The notes under the pieces were generated by a model. It saw only the letters and a program-made list of their open reading frames with translations, searched no databases and was not told where the DNA came from. The position numbers and the translations under genes were made by a program. Below are positions 43,974-50,756 of a stretch of 50,756 nucleotides of DNA, piece by piece. How positions within the stretch are numbered: the stretch's first letter is position 1; every line of letters starts with the position of its first letter. This DNA comes from Chthoniobacterales bacterium (lineage in GTDB: Bacteria > Verrucomicrobiota > Verrucomicrobiia > Chthoniobacterales > JAATET01): contig JAATET010000119.1 in NCBI GenBank assembly GCA_015655545.1, forward strand, positions 1 to 50,756. The letters run 5' to 3'.

Positions 43974-44564
43974 CGCTTGGTTCAGAAGCACGGCGGGGTG
44001 ATCGCTTGTTATAAATTCGAGACCCGCAGGCGGGCGAAGAATTTTTGGTTTCAAGTCGAGCAGGTGAATAAATCCAGAAAGGGCAGGCATCACCGCCATG
44101 CTGGTTTTCCACTCGTTTTGCACTGTCAATTCAATGGACTCTGGATCAACGCCCGGCGGAGCAGGCGGAAGTTCTCCAGCATCGTAGAGCATCCGAAAAG
44201 TTTGCTTCAACGCGGCATCGACCATATTTCCCACCGATTCGGCCGCACGAGGGGTTCGCGCGGAAAAGAGAGCCGCCATTTTGTAGAGTAGGTGACTTTC
44301 CACCGTGTCACGTTCGGGGAGTTTTTGCGTTCGAACAATCCGCGCCAAGATTTCGCCTTCCTTCGTCTCAGCTTCGCGTAAAACAGCATCGATGGGGCTG
44401 TCCTCACCGTAGTAATACGCATCGGAACACTGATTTTTAATCGAAGCGGTGTGGACGACTCTGCCCGATTCCAAATGAAGAAGCCGGATCAGCTTTTCGT
44501 TGGTGTTCCCAAATCCCCGCAGATAATACTGAGGAACAAAATGCTGGTTCTTGTTTTCCGGCAT
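43806..44564 (-). CDS. DUF4238-family protein, probably 3'-truncated
   Basis: A 252-residue frame beginning MPENKNQHFVPQYYLRGFGN, the hallmark of the DUF4238 family. NQCSDAYYYGEDSPIDAVLR, then GLEFITSDHPAVLLNQALF is a second conserved element. Beyond about residue 200 (around 43960) the sequence is antisense to the ankyrin fragment and no longer looks family-like, so the natural end seems lost. DUF4238 proteins are frequent in bacterial accessory regions and some lie in or near defence islands; their activity is not established. Confidence 0.75.
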   Translation of the reverse strand: MPENKNQHFVPQYYLRGFGNTNEKLIRLLHLESGRVVHTASIKNQCSDAYYYGEDSPIDAVLREAETKEGEILARIVRTQKLPERDTVESHLLYKMAALFSARTPRAAESVGNMVDAALKQTFRMLYDAGELPPAPPGVDPESIELTVQNEWKTSMAVMPALSGFIHLLDLKPKILRPPAGLEFITSDHPAVLLNQALFGKHPFQIAFTAMKTQRHVGLTASGGDSVTKTHVDSEKLAIARTESSRDGKITL

Positions 44565-44676
44565 GATCAGTTTCTACGTGACGGCCCTACTATTCGTGGC
44601 GGCTGCTATGGTTACCATAACGGTTTCGCCGTTCACATGACATCACCTACCAGCGATAATAGTTAAAAGTTAAAAA

Positions 44677-44695
44677 ATACTACCCTAGGGAGTAT
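44677..44695. promoter_or_regulatory. imperfect inverted repeat upstream of the two-gene unit
   Basis: A CCCTAGGG core palindrome is flanked by ATAC on the left and GTAT on the right with unequal spacers (TA versus A). It sits about 20-40 bases before the ATG at 44714 in an AT-rich stretch with a repeated AGTTAAAA. Position and symmetry fit an operator for a small regulated operon. A ribosome binding site AAGGA lies between it and the ATG. Confidence 0.4.
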
Positions 44696-44713
44696 GTACT
44701 GGTAAAGGACCCT

Positions 44714-45297
44714 ATGGCCCGATCCCGCCCCCAAGTCTCTCTAGCTACCTACAGCATCGAAGTGGCATTGAAAGGGAAGCAAAAACGGGAAATTCTATCG
44801 AAGATCGCAGGATTGGATCTACTGAACCTCCTCCAGCAATTTTTCAAAGACAGCAAGTCCCCCTTAAAAGACCCCTCGAACCAGACTGTTTTGCATGTCA
44901 AAAGTTTAGTATTCCAAAAGACCAGACTGACAAGTTGGGAGGCAAGAATTCAGAAGATTTTTACGCGGAATACTCCATTGTTGCTAAACGCGACAAGTTT
45001 ATGCCTACGGTCACGGATGGGCTTCGAAATTTATTTGCTGCCAAAACACCGACTGATTTGCTGTCTATTGTAGAGTTTCCGGGATTTAAGCCTCAACAAG
45101 CAATAATAGAGGTGGAACTTAACGGTAAGACTCGGCAGATCGATGTGAGAAGTCCGAATGACATCCGCTCATATTTCGATATTACGGGAGTAAAGCTAAA
45201 CGCTGATGGCCACCCGGTGTTCGAAGATATTCGAAAAATTTCTGCCGGGGTTGAGAGTGATCTTTGGACTGTCTTGGAGGGCAATCATGTTCGCTAA
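44714..45297 (+). pseudogene. uncharacterised cytosolic protein with a one-base frame break, first gene of a two-gene unit
   Basis: The first part reads MARSRPQVSLATYSIEVALK, GKQKREILSKIAGLDLLNLL, then TVLHVKSLVFQK. The path then continues in the adjacent frame as DQTDKLGGKNSEDFYAEYSI, VAKRDKFMPTVTDGLRNLFA and VESDLWTVLEGNHVR. Adding one A to AAAA at 44916-44919 restores 194 residues without remainder. I do not recognise the family. The protein has no signal or membrane segment and a mixed alpha/beta appearance. GC content is clearly below that of the flanking genes. It overlaps the next gene by 11 bases. Confidence 0.55.
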
Positions 45298-45820
45298 AAT
45301 AAATATATTACAAATTCTTCGTGATCACTGGAAAACACTAACTGACGGAGGATCAAATCAGCCTTCTCCCTCCGACATTTTTGTGTTTTTTGTGATTCCT
45401 ATAATTCTTGGAATTACGCTTCCATGCTTTGGAATTCTACTTAGTGACACATCGGTTCCGATATTGCTCGCCTCTTTCTCGATCCTTACAGGCTTGCTGT
45501 TTAATATTTTAGTTCTTCTCTTCGATCTTATACGCAAAGAAAATACGTCGGTCACTACTGATCCCGCGATAAAGGCAGCCGTTCAGACTCGCCTCAAAGT
45601 GCTGCACGATACTTTCGCGAATATTTCTTATTCGGTTCTAGTGGGAATCTTGCTGGCTATCCTTTGTTTGGGCGGCCTTTTGGATTTCGGCTTTGTCCGA
45701 AAAGTAATCAGTGTGGCAGTGTTCGCCGGAGCAACTAACTTTGTGTTAACGTTGTTAATGGTTTTGAAGCGAATCCACGCACTGCTCAGTGAAGAGGCTG
45801 GTGCTAGCGTAGCACCTTAG
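45287..45820 (+). CDS. uncharacterised four-helix membrane protein, second gene of the unit
   Basis: A 177-residue protein. After a short cytosolic start (MFAKINILQILRDHWKTL) come two membrane hairpins: IFVFFVIPIILGITLPCFGI and VPILLASFSILTGLLFNILV, then SYSVLVGILLAILCLGGLLD and ISVAVFAGATNFVLTLLMVL. The loop between the hairpins (AAVQTRLKVLHDTFANIS) is about 50 residues. GGAGGG lies six bases before the ATG at 45287, inside the upstream gene, so the pair is coupled. Small membrane proteins partnered with a cytosolic protein occur among toxin and abortive-infection modules, but I see no diagnostic motif. Confidence 0.65.
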   Translation: MFAKINILQILRDHWKTLTDGGSNQPSPSDIFVFFVIPIILGITLPCFGILLSDTSVPILLASFSILTGLLFNILVLLFDLIRKENTSVTTDPAIKAAVQTRLKVLHDTFANISYSVLVGILLAILCLGGLLDFGFVRKVISVAVFAGATNFVLTLLMVLKRIHALLSEEAGASVAP

Positions 45821-46022
45821 CGGGCAACTTTGATTATTGTTACGATAATATAACTAGAAGATGTGCGGTTGAGGCGAAGTCAACAGAGCGACCACCGATA
45901 CCGCGCACCCGGCAATGCAGGGTGGCAGAAGCCGAGGGTTTGACGGTGAAGCTGTAAAAGAAAAAGCTGGTTTGGCCCCTTGGACGCCGAAAACGGCGGC
46001 TATTTTGAGTGAGGCACGCCCA

Positions 46023-46130
46023 TTATCCTCTGAAAAGGGCAAAAAGCCGATGAGCGTATTCCGCGAAAGGCTGTCTGTCTGCCAGATGATCCAACACCAC
46101 GTTGGCATCCAGAAACACATTTTCAGCCAT
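46023..46130 (-). pseudogene. N-terminal fragment of a PIN-domain (VapC-type) toxin
   Basis: From the ATG at 46130 the minus strand reads MAENVFLDANVVLDHLADRQ, then PFAEYAHRLFALF, the opening of a PIN RNase with the first catalytic Asp. An early stop follows at 46023. Removing one A from the AAAA at 46033-46036 (plus strand) would extend it by SEDNGRASL, but after that the PIN pattern is lost, so the body of the toxin is missing regardless. The start overlaps the antitoxin gene by eight bases, the normal arrangement. Confidence 0.75.
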
Positions 46131-46371
46131 GCTTCTTCTGCAACTCTTCGGTCAACGCGGCCGCCTCATCGAAACCGGGCGGCAATTTCACCGCCCCGCG
46201 CAGTGCATCGGTAATTGGAGTTTTTCCCGCCTGGCTTTCCCGCCAATTTCGAGCCATCACACGAAGCTGCTCGCCGACCACTTCGGGCAGGGTGGTCTGG
46301 CGATGCTGGGCTTCGCGGTCGGCGAATTCCAGCACTTCAGAGTCCAAATCAATGGTCAAAGTGGCGTTCAT
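46123..46371 (-). CDS. antitoxin of the VapB/DUF6364 type
   Basis: An 82-residue protein. MNATLTIDLDSEVLEFADRE is a ribbon-helix-helix-like N-terminus, and AQHRQTTLPEVVGEQLRVMA, GAVKLPPGFDEAAALTEELQ is the toxin-binding tail of antitoxins paired with PIN toxins. I chose the ATG at 46371; six upstream residues are possible. Because the toxin gene is broken, this is now an orphan antitoxin that could still neutralise related toxins or bind its own promoter. Confidence 0.8.
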   Translation of the reverse strand: MNATLTIDLDSEVLEFADREAQHRQTTLPEVVGEQLRVMARNWRESQAGKTPITDALRGAVKLPPGFDEAAALTEELQKKHG

Positions 46372-46532
46372 GCTTCTACCATATATCAAAAAAGGTCCAT
46401 TTCACAAGGCGGGAGGCCGTCTCACTGGAGAGGAAGAACAGGCCGGTGGCGATTCCTAGCGAGGCTGCACTTCGAGGAGCCATTGAACCGTTTCTAAGTC
46501 GATTCCGATCTTGAGCCCAGTCTGAGCCCTTT

Positions 46533-46550
46533 CTTTACAAGTATGTAAAG
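46533..46550. other. 18-base inverted repeat between the antitoxin and rarD fragment
   Basis: CTTTACA and TGTAAAG are perfect seven-base arms around the four-base centre AGTA. No T-run follows, so a terminator is unlikely on present evidence. It lies three bases from the point where the rarD fragment ends, near the boundary of the scarred region. Confidence 0.3.
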
Positions 46551-46553
46551 GCT

Positions 46554-46739
46554 TCAGCCACCATACACGCAGGCGGCGAGGATCACCAGGAAAACGAGCG
46601 ACCAGATCAACCGATGCGAGATCACCTCAACCGCCGGCACGGATCCGAAGCCCTTCCAGTAGATTGGGAAAAGTCCCCACGCGCCGTAGGCGAGCAGCGC
46701 ATAGAGAATGCCCCGGTGGGCGTTGATGCTGGCATTCAA
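46554..46739 (-). pseudogene. N-terminal fragment of a RarD/EamA-type transporter
   Basis: The minus strand reads INAHRGILYALLAYGAWGLF, then PIYWKGFGSVPAVEVISHRL and IWSLVFLVILAACVYGG before a stop. This is the first one to two membrane helices of RarD-like permeases, which are about 300 residues long. The only start candidate is a TTG at 46739, immediately after the MocR-type gene's stop codon, so it was probably the next gene in that transcript. The rest is lost at the accessory-region boundary. Confidence 0.8.
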
Positions 46740-46744
46740 TTGGC

Positions 46745-48232
46745 TTACAGCTTTCGCACCAGGCGGCCGAGGGTTCCCACCGCATTCTCGATGGACTTGC
46801 TCCACGGGTGGCCGCAGTTGATGCGGATGAAGTTTCGAAAATCGCCGGTCGGAGAAAACATCGGGCCGGGGGCGATGCTGATTCCCGCCTCGCGGGCCTG
46901 CTTGAAGAGTTTGACGGCATCCGCCCTGCCCGGAAGCTCGCACCACAGCAAATAGCCGCCCTTGGGCCGGGACAAACAAACCCCCTCTGGAAAGTTCTCG
47001 ACGACGGCCTCCTTCATTCGCGCGACTTGGTGCCGGTAGGCCTGCCGGACCGAACGAAGGTAGCGGTCATAGCCGCCGTTTTTCAAAAATTCCGCGATGG
47101 TCAGCGTGGGCAGGAGCGCGCCGATCAGCGTGCTGGTTTGTTTGAGCGCGCGCACCCGCGGCTGCCATCTTCCGGCGGCGATGTAACCGACCCGATAGCC
47201 CGGCGCGAGCTTCTTGGAAAACGAGCCGCACAGGATCACCGAATCCTCGAGCGCCTTCAAACAGCGGGGCCGCGCGCCTTTGTGCGGCAGGTCGCCGTAG
47301 GTGTCGTCCTCGATGATCGAGATGTTTCGCCGGGCGCACAATTCGATCAGCCGCCGCTTGCGTTCATCCGGCATGGCGAAGCCGATGGGATTGTGAAAAT
47401 TGGGAACCAGGACACAGGCGGCGATGCGCGTTTTTCGTAGCGCCTTTTCCAACATGTCCAGATCGATGCCGTCGGCGCAATTCACCGGGATGGGCAGCGC
47501 CTTGAGCTGCAATTCGCGCAATGTGTTCGCCAAGCCGAAATAAGTCGGCGATTCCACAACGACGGTGTCGCCCGGTTTGCAAACCGAGCGGAGGGCCAGC
47601 GACACGGCTTCCGTCGCGCCGACGGTGACCATGAAATCATCCGCCTTCAAGGTGCAGCCCCATTCGAGCGAACGACGCGCCAACTCGCAGCGCAGGGCTT
47701 CGCTGCCGGGGGCCATGTCGTAATCGATGCTGTTCGCGCCGAGCCGGCGGCCGATCGCAGCCATCGTGCGCGTCAGCTTGATGCCGGGTAACAAGGAAGC
47801 GCTCGGCAGCGCCGCACCGAACGGCACGAGCTTGGAATTGGCGTGGTCGGCCAGGAGCGATTCCATCGGATCGGGATCTTCCAGGGTGGTGATCCTGGGC
47901 GCGAGGGAGGAGCGCGCCGGCTCGGGCGCGAGGTCCGCCAGCCGTGCGCGCACGTAGAATCCTGATTTGGGGCGCGCCTCGATCAGGCCGCGTGACTCGA
48001 GGGTCACATAGGCCTGCAGCGCGGTGGGCACGCTGACGCGCTGCTGCGCGCCGAACTGCCGGACCGACGGCATCCGGTCGCCGGCGCGCAAGGAGCGGCT
48101 TTGAATCATCTTTTCCAGCAAGTCGGCGAGCCGCTGATATAGCGGCCCCTGTGCAAAGTTTCCAGCGCGGCGCACGCGGCGATTCTGCGCCTTTCGCCGG
48201 GTTTGAACAGGTGCAGTCGAGGGCGAATTCAT
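46745..48232 (-). CDS. MocR-type regulator (GntR winged helix + PLP aminotransferase-like domain)
   Basis: A 495-residue protein. The N-terminal GntR domain reads LYQRLADLLEKMIQSRSLRA, GDRMPSVRQFGAQQRVSVPT and ALQAYVTLESRGLIEARPKS. The aminotransferase-like domain has DDFMVTVGATEAVSLALRSV, VVVESPTYFGLANTLREL, CVLVPNFHNPIGFAMPDERK, SIIEDDTYGDLPH and ILCGSFSKKLAPGYRVGYI, where the Lys binds PLP. MocR proteins use the PLP domain as a sensor of amino compounds. It is divergent from the ketopantoate reductase gene with about 90 bases between the starts. Confidence 0.93.
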   Translation of the reverse strand: MNSPSTAPVQTRRKAQNRRVRRAGNFAQGPLYQRLADLLEKMIQSRSLRAGDRMPSVRQFGAQQRVSVPTALQAYVTLESRGLIEARPKSGFYVRARLADLAPEPARSSLAPRITTLEDPDPMESLLADHANSKLVPFGAALPSASLLPGIKLTRTMAAIGRRLGANSIDYDMAPGSEALRCELARRSLEWGCTLKADDFMVTVGATEAVSLALRSVCKPGDTVVVESPTYFGLANTLRELQLKALPIPVNCADGIDLDMLEKALRKTRIAACVLVPNFHNPIGFAMPDERKRRLIELCARRNISIIEDDTYGDLPHKGARPRCLKALEDSVILCGSFSKKLAPGYRVGYIAAGRWQPRVRALKQTSTLIGALLPTLTIAEFLKNGGYDRYLRSVRQAYRHQVARMKEAVVENFPEGVCLSRPKGGYLLWCELPGRADAVKLFKQAREAGISIAPGPMFSPTGDFRNFIRINCGHPWSKSIENAVGTLGRLVRKL

Positions 48233-48254
48233 ATTGCACAGTTTTTCTGCGGGA

Positions 48255-48296
48255 ATCTGTAAAAGCAATAAAAGCAACCGGCTGTATCTGTTAAAG
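48255..48296. promoter_or_regulatory. direct repeat between the MocR gene and the panE-like gene, candidate operator
   Basis: ATCTGTAAAAG (48255-48265) and ATCTGTTAAAG (48286-48296) are 10/11 identical, in the same orientation, and 31 bases apart, close to three turns of the helix. They lie in the divergent gap between the regulator start (48232) and the reductase start (48324). Direct repeats with helical phasing are the known operator style of MocR regulators, so this is the likely binding site. Confidence 0.6.
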
Positions 48297-48323
48297 AGAC
48301 CACGCGCAGGCCATTCTGGACTC

Positions 48324-49274
48324 GTGAAAAGCAACCGGGACGGACCAAAAAAGATCTATATCCTGGGATGCGGAGCCGTCGGATTGACGCTCGCCGCCTA
48401 CCTGGCCGACGCGGGAAGAAGCGTGGTCGCCGTGCGAACCGGCCGGGACGACGTCCCGGCTGGTAAAATGGACGTGACGGTTCGAAGCGGCGGGGGTGTC
48501 GCGCTCACCGTTCCGGTCGAGACCATTTCTCTTTCGGGGCTGGCGGAATTTGATGGCATTGTCGTCGTGACCGCCAAATCTCATGCCAACGAGGCCATTG
48601 CCTCGGCGCTTGCAAGCAAAGTGGTTGCGGGCCCGCTGGTGATCATGCAGAACGGCATCGGAGTCGAAAATTCCTTCCTCGAATCCGGATTCGCCTCGAT
48701 CTGCCGATGCGTTCTCTACATGACCGCCCAGACCGTGGCCGGAAACGACGTGACGTTTCGGGCGATCGCCTCGTCTCCCATCGGCGTCGTGAAGGGGCTT
48801 GAATCTGATCTGGAAGAATGTGTGGAGGCGCTGACGACGCCGGGATTTCCCTTCCATCCGGAATCAAACATGCCGCGGGACATCTGGAAAAAGACGATCA
48901 TGAACGCGGTCTTCAATTCGATCTGTCCGCTGCTCGACGTCGACAACGGGATCTTCGTCCGGGATGAACCCGTGGCCGAACTTGCCCAGGAGATCGTTCG
49001 CGAATGCGTCGTCCTGGCCGGACGCGAGGGCGTGTCGTTCACCGAGGCCGAGCTGATGGAGCAGGTTTTCAAAATCAGCCGTGGATCCGACGGCGTGCTG
49101 ATCTCCACCCTGCAGGACATCCGAAACGGCAGGGAAACCGAGATCGAGTCCCTCAACCTGGAAATGGCGCGGACGGCCGCGGCCCTCAAACCTCCCGTCG
49201 ATCTCGTCAAAACCGGGTTCCTGGGGAAAATGGTCCGGGCAAAATCGACGCTCGGCCGCTGCGCCCGGACATGA
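48324..49274 (+). CDS. 2-dehydropantoate 2-reductase family protein (ApbA/PanE-like)
   Basis: A 316-residue NADPH-dependent reductase. It opens KKIYILGCGAVGLTLAAYLA (nucleotide-binding), continues with EFDGIVVVTAKSHANEAIAS and GPLVIMQNGIGVENSFLESG, and has the catalytic Lys region NMPRDIWKKTIMNAVFNSIC in the helical C-terminal domain. Family members make pantoate for coenzyme A or reduce other 2-keto acids; sequence alone does not decide. The start is a GTG at 48324. Its TGA overlaps the methyltransferase ATG. Confidence 0.88.
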   Translation: MKSNRDGPKKIYILGCGAVGLTLAAYLADAGRSVVAVRTGRDDVPAGKMDVTVRSGGGVALTVPVETISLSGLAEFDGIVVVTAKSHANEAIASALASKVVAGPLVIMQNGIGVENSFLESGFASICRCVLYMTAQTVAGNDVTFRAIASSPIGVVKGLESDLEECVEALTTPGFPFHPESNMPRDIWKKTIMNAVFNSICPLLDVDNGIFVRDEPVAELAQEIVRECVVLAGREGVSFTEAELMEQVFKISRGSDGVLISTLQDIRNGRETEIESLNLEMARTAAALKPPVDLVKTGFLGKMVRAKSTLGRCART

Positions 49275-50020
49275 AGGAGGAAATTTACACGCCCGGACAT
49301 GGTGCCGCAGCGATCCAGTTCATGAGCCGGCGCTCGCTGGGCTCACACGGAAAATTCGCCGCTCCCCTGTTTCAAGAAGGGATGCGCATTCTTGATCTGG
49401 GGTGCGGGCCGGGAACGATCACGCTCGATATTGCACGTGCGGCTGGTCCGGTCGGAAAAGTCGTCGGAGTGGATCGCGAAGGCGCGCAATTTCCGACGGT
49501 AGACGATGCCTTGCCGGTGCAATTCGAGACGATGGACGCTTACAACTTGTCATTGGAAGACGATTCCTTCGACGGAGTGTTTTCTCATGCCTTGTTCGAG
49601 CATCTCACCACACCTCAACGGGCGTTGGCCGAGGCATGGCGCGTCATCAAGCCCGGAGGATTTGCGGCGCTACGCAGTCCAGACTGGGGTGGATTTGTCC
49701 TCGAGCCGTGGAGCACCGAACTGCAGGCCGCGCTGACCGCCAGGGAGAAGTTGCAAACTCGCAACGGCGGTGATCCCTTTGCCGGGCGCAAGCTCGGCAC
49801 CTGGCTTGGAGCGGCGGGCTTTGTCGATGTGCGGGTCACGGCGAGCTACGAGATCTATCCCGACAACGACCCCATCGTTGATCACATCGTGACCCAACTC
49901 GAAGCGGACGGTCAGTCCGGCCATGCCGCGTGCTTTCGAAAATGGGGAAGCCTCCCACACGCCATGTTTGCGCAGGCGTGGTTCGAGGCGATTGGTAGAA
50001 AGCCTTTTCAAGCAACATGA
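49271..50020 (+). CDS. SAM-dependent class I methyltransferase
   Basis: A 249-residue methyltransferase: GMRILDLGCGPGTITLDIAR is motif I, KVVGVDREGAQFPTVDDALP follows, then EDDSFDGVFSHALFEHLTTP and EAWRVIKPGGFAALRSPDWG. Composition is in the UbiE/ArsM-like group acting on small molecules; the substrate is unknown. ATGA overlaps at both ends tie it to the reductase before it and the hydrolase after it. Confidence 0.9.
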   Translation: MKEEIYTPGHGAAAIQFMSRRSLGSHGKFAAPLFQEGMRILDLGCGPGTITLDIARAAGPVGKVVGVDREGAQFPTVDDALPVQFETMDAYNLSLEDDSFDGVFSHALFEHLTTPQRALAEAWRVIKPGGFAALRSPDWGGFVLEPWSTELQAALTAREKLQTRNGGDPFAGRKLGTWLGAAGFVDVRVTASYEIYPDNDPIVDHIVTQLEADGQSGHAACFRKWGSLPHAMFAQAWFEAIGRKPFQAT

Positions 50021-50756
50021 GAAATCGAATTCTTCTTGGGTCAAAGTGCGTCGCGACGGGAGTGCTGATCGTGATGGGCTGCGCATCCGGATGGGGCAAG
50101 CTCGTGACTCGGGATGTCGACTACCAGGACGCGGATGGCCGCCCGCTCCAAGGCTATGTCGTCTTCGACGATGCCAATACAAAGAAACGGCCCGCCGTCG
50201 TTGTCATCCACGACTGGCGGGGCTTGACGGACTACACCCACAGACGCTGCGAAATGCTGGCCCGGCTCGGTTACGTCGCCTTCGCGGCGGATATTTACGG
50301 CAAGGGGGTTCATCTCTCGACCGTTCCTGAATGGTCCCAGGAAGTTGCCAAATACAAGAACGACCGAATGTTGTTTCGCGAGCGCGGGCGCGCGGCCTAC
50401 GAGGCCTGCCGCAAGCTTCCCGAAGTGGATCCCGAGCGGATTGCCGCGATCGGATATTGTTTCGGCGGCACGGGGGTCATCGAGATGTTGCGAGATGGAT
50501 TGGACCTTCGGGGCGTGGTGAGTTTTCACGGCGGACTCGATGCCCGTCCGTTGACTCCGGGCAAGTCGATGCGGGCCAAAGTGCTCGCGTTGTGTGGAGC
50601 GGATGATCCCTATCAAGCCGCCGCCGATCTGGCGGACTTCGAAAAACAGCTTCGGGAGAATCAGGTGGACTATGAGATCGTGAAATACGGCCACGCCGTT
50701 CACGCCTTTACGGATTCCGAGGTCGATCTGCTCAACCAGCCCGGGGCAAAATACAA
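50017..50756 (+). CDS. exported dienelactone hydrolase family protein (cut by window edge)
   Basis: An alpha/beta hydrolase of the DLH family, open to the window end after about 246 residues. It begins with a signal peptide (LLGSKCVATGVLIVMGCASG), possibly a lipoprotein with Cys in VMGC. Catalytic residues are visible: Cys in ERIAAIGYCFGGTGVIEML, Asp in VLALCGADDPYQAA and His in IVKYGHAVHAFTDSE. PAVVVIHDWRGLTDYTHRR is the oxyanion region. Only a few residues should be missing at the C-terminus. Exported DLH-like enzymes hydrolyse esters and lactones; the substrate is unknown. Confidence 0.9.
   Translation, partial: MRNRILLGSKCVATGVLIVMGCASGWGKLVTRDVDYQDADGRPLQGYVVFDDANTKKRPAVVVIHDWRGLTDYTHRRCEMLARLGYVAFAADIYGKGVHLSTVPEWSQEVAKYKNDRMLFRERGRAAYEACRKLPEVDPERIAAIGYCFGGTGVIEMLRDGLDLRGVVSFHGGLDARPLTPGKSMRAKVLALCGADDPYQAAADLADFEKQLRENQVDYEIVKYGHAVHAFTDSEVDLLNQPGAKY

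Noticed and set aside
45854-46120. An 88-codon minus-strand frame overlapping the PIN fragment
   Set aside because: Its middle (SEDNGRASL) is the shifted continuation of the PIN toxin; the rest has no identity and its start lies within the toxin in the wrong frame.
1-50756. CRISPR array or other regularly spaced repeats
   Set aside because: I looked for regularly spaced direct repeats and saw none; no Cas-like protein is present.
1-50756. Insertion sequence or transposase as the cause of the truncations
   Set aside because: No transposase motif, terminal inverted repeat pair or target duplication could be seen at any stump, so the truncations are described as deletions or joins of unknown cause.

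Overview
The window is GC-rich, densely coded DNA with gene content typical of a soil or plant-associated Verrucomicrobiota (a Chthoniobacterales-like lineage is my best guess; this rests on style, not on a marker gene). The hints are a short PUR-alpha-like protein, a prepilin-type protein of the kind abundant in that phylum, an ECF sigma factor paired with a TPR-bearing Ser/Thr kinase, and many small stress proteins.

Layout. 1-4.2 kb: pyruvate phosphate dikinase (cut by the window edge), a PUR protein, RNase R, a pseudopilin and tRNA-Gly(CCC). 4.8-15.6 kb: a stress and DNA-maintenance block with Ku, an MscS channel, a YciE/F ferritin-like protein, topoisomerase IB, a YihY membrane protein, a Rieske-tailed FAD oxidoreductase and a DJ-1/PfpI protein. 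Several broken or truncated genes lie among them. 16.2-22.0 kb: a lexA-imuA-imuB-dnaE2 mutagenesis cassette whose first gene carries a perfect 22-bp palindrome across its start codon. 22.0-28.8 kb: a DUF882/M15 peptidase, cupins, a flavin amine oxidase, an overlapping pyrophosphatase / membrane protein / DUF2383 operon and an aldo/keto reductase. 28.4-38.2 kb: ten minus-strand genes beginning with an ECF sigma factor and a kinase, running through short-chain dehydrogenases and a hydrolase, and including a ferredoxin-cyclase-globin fusion overlapped with a LOG-family gene. 38.4-43.0 kb: small enzymes, a LysR regulator and a methyltransferase. 43.0-46.7 kb: a scarred accessory region made of gene stumps (ilvD, mug, ankyrin, DUF4238, PIN toxin, rarD) around an AT-richer two-gene unit I do not recognise. 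46.7-50.8 kb: a MocR-type regulator divergent from a tightly coupled ketopantoate reductase / methyltransferase / dienelactone hydrolase run.

Two themes cut across the window. First, at least seven loci carry one-base frame breaks, nearly all repaired by one base in a short homopolymer run; the lengths then divide by three. This looks more like consensus sequencing error than biology, so the affected genes may well be intact in the cell. Second, a separate set of genes is truly truncated, with parts missing that no single-base edit can restore. I find no CRISPR array, no intact transposase and no complete integrase. The best candidates for something undescribed are the 44.7-45.8 kb gene pair and the redox-sensing fusion at 29.6-30.9 kb.
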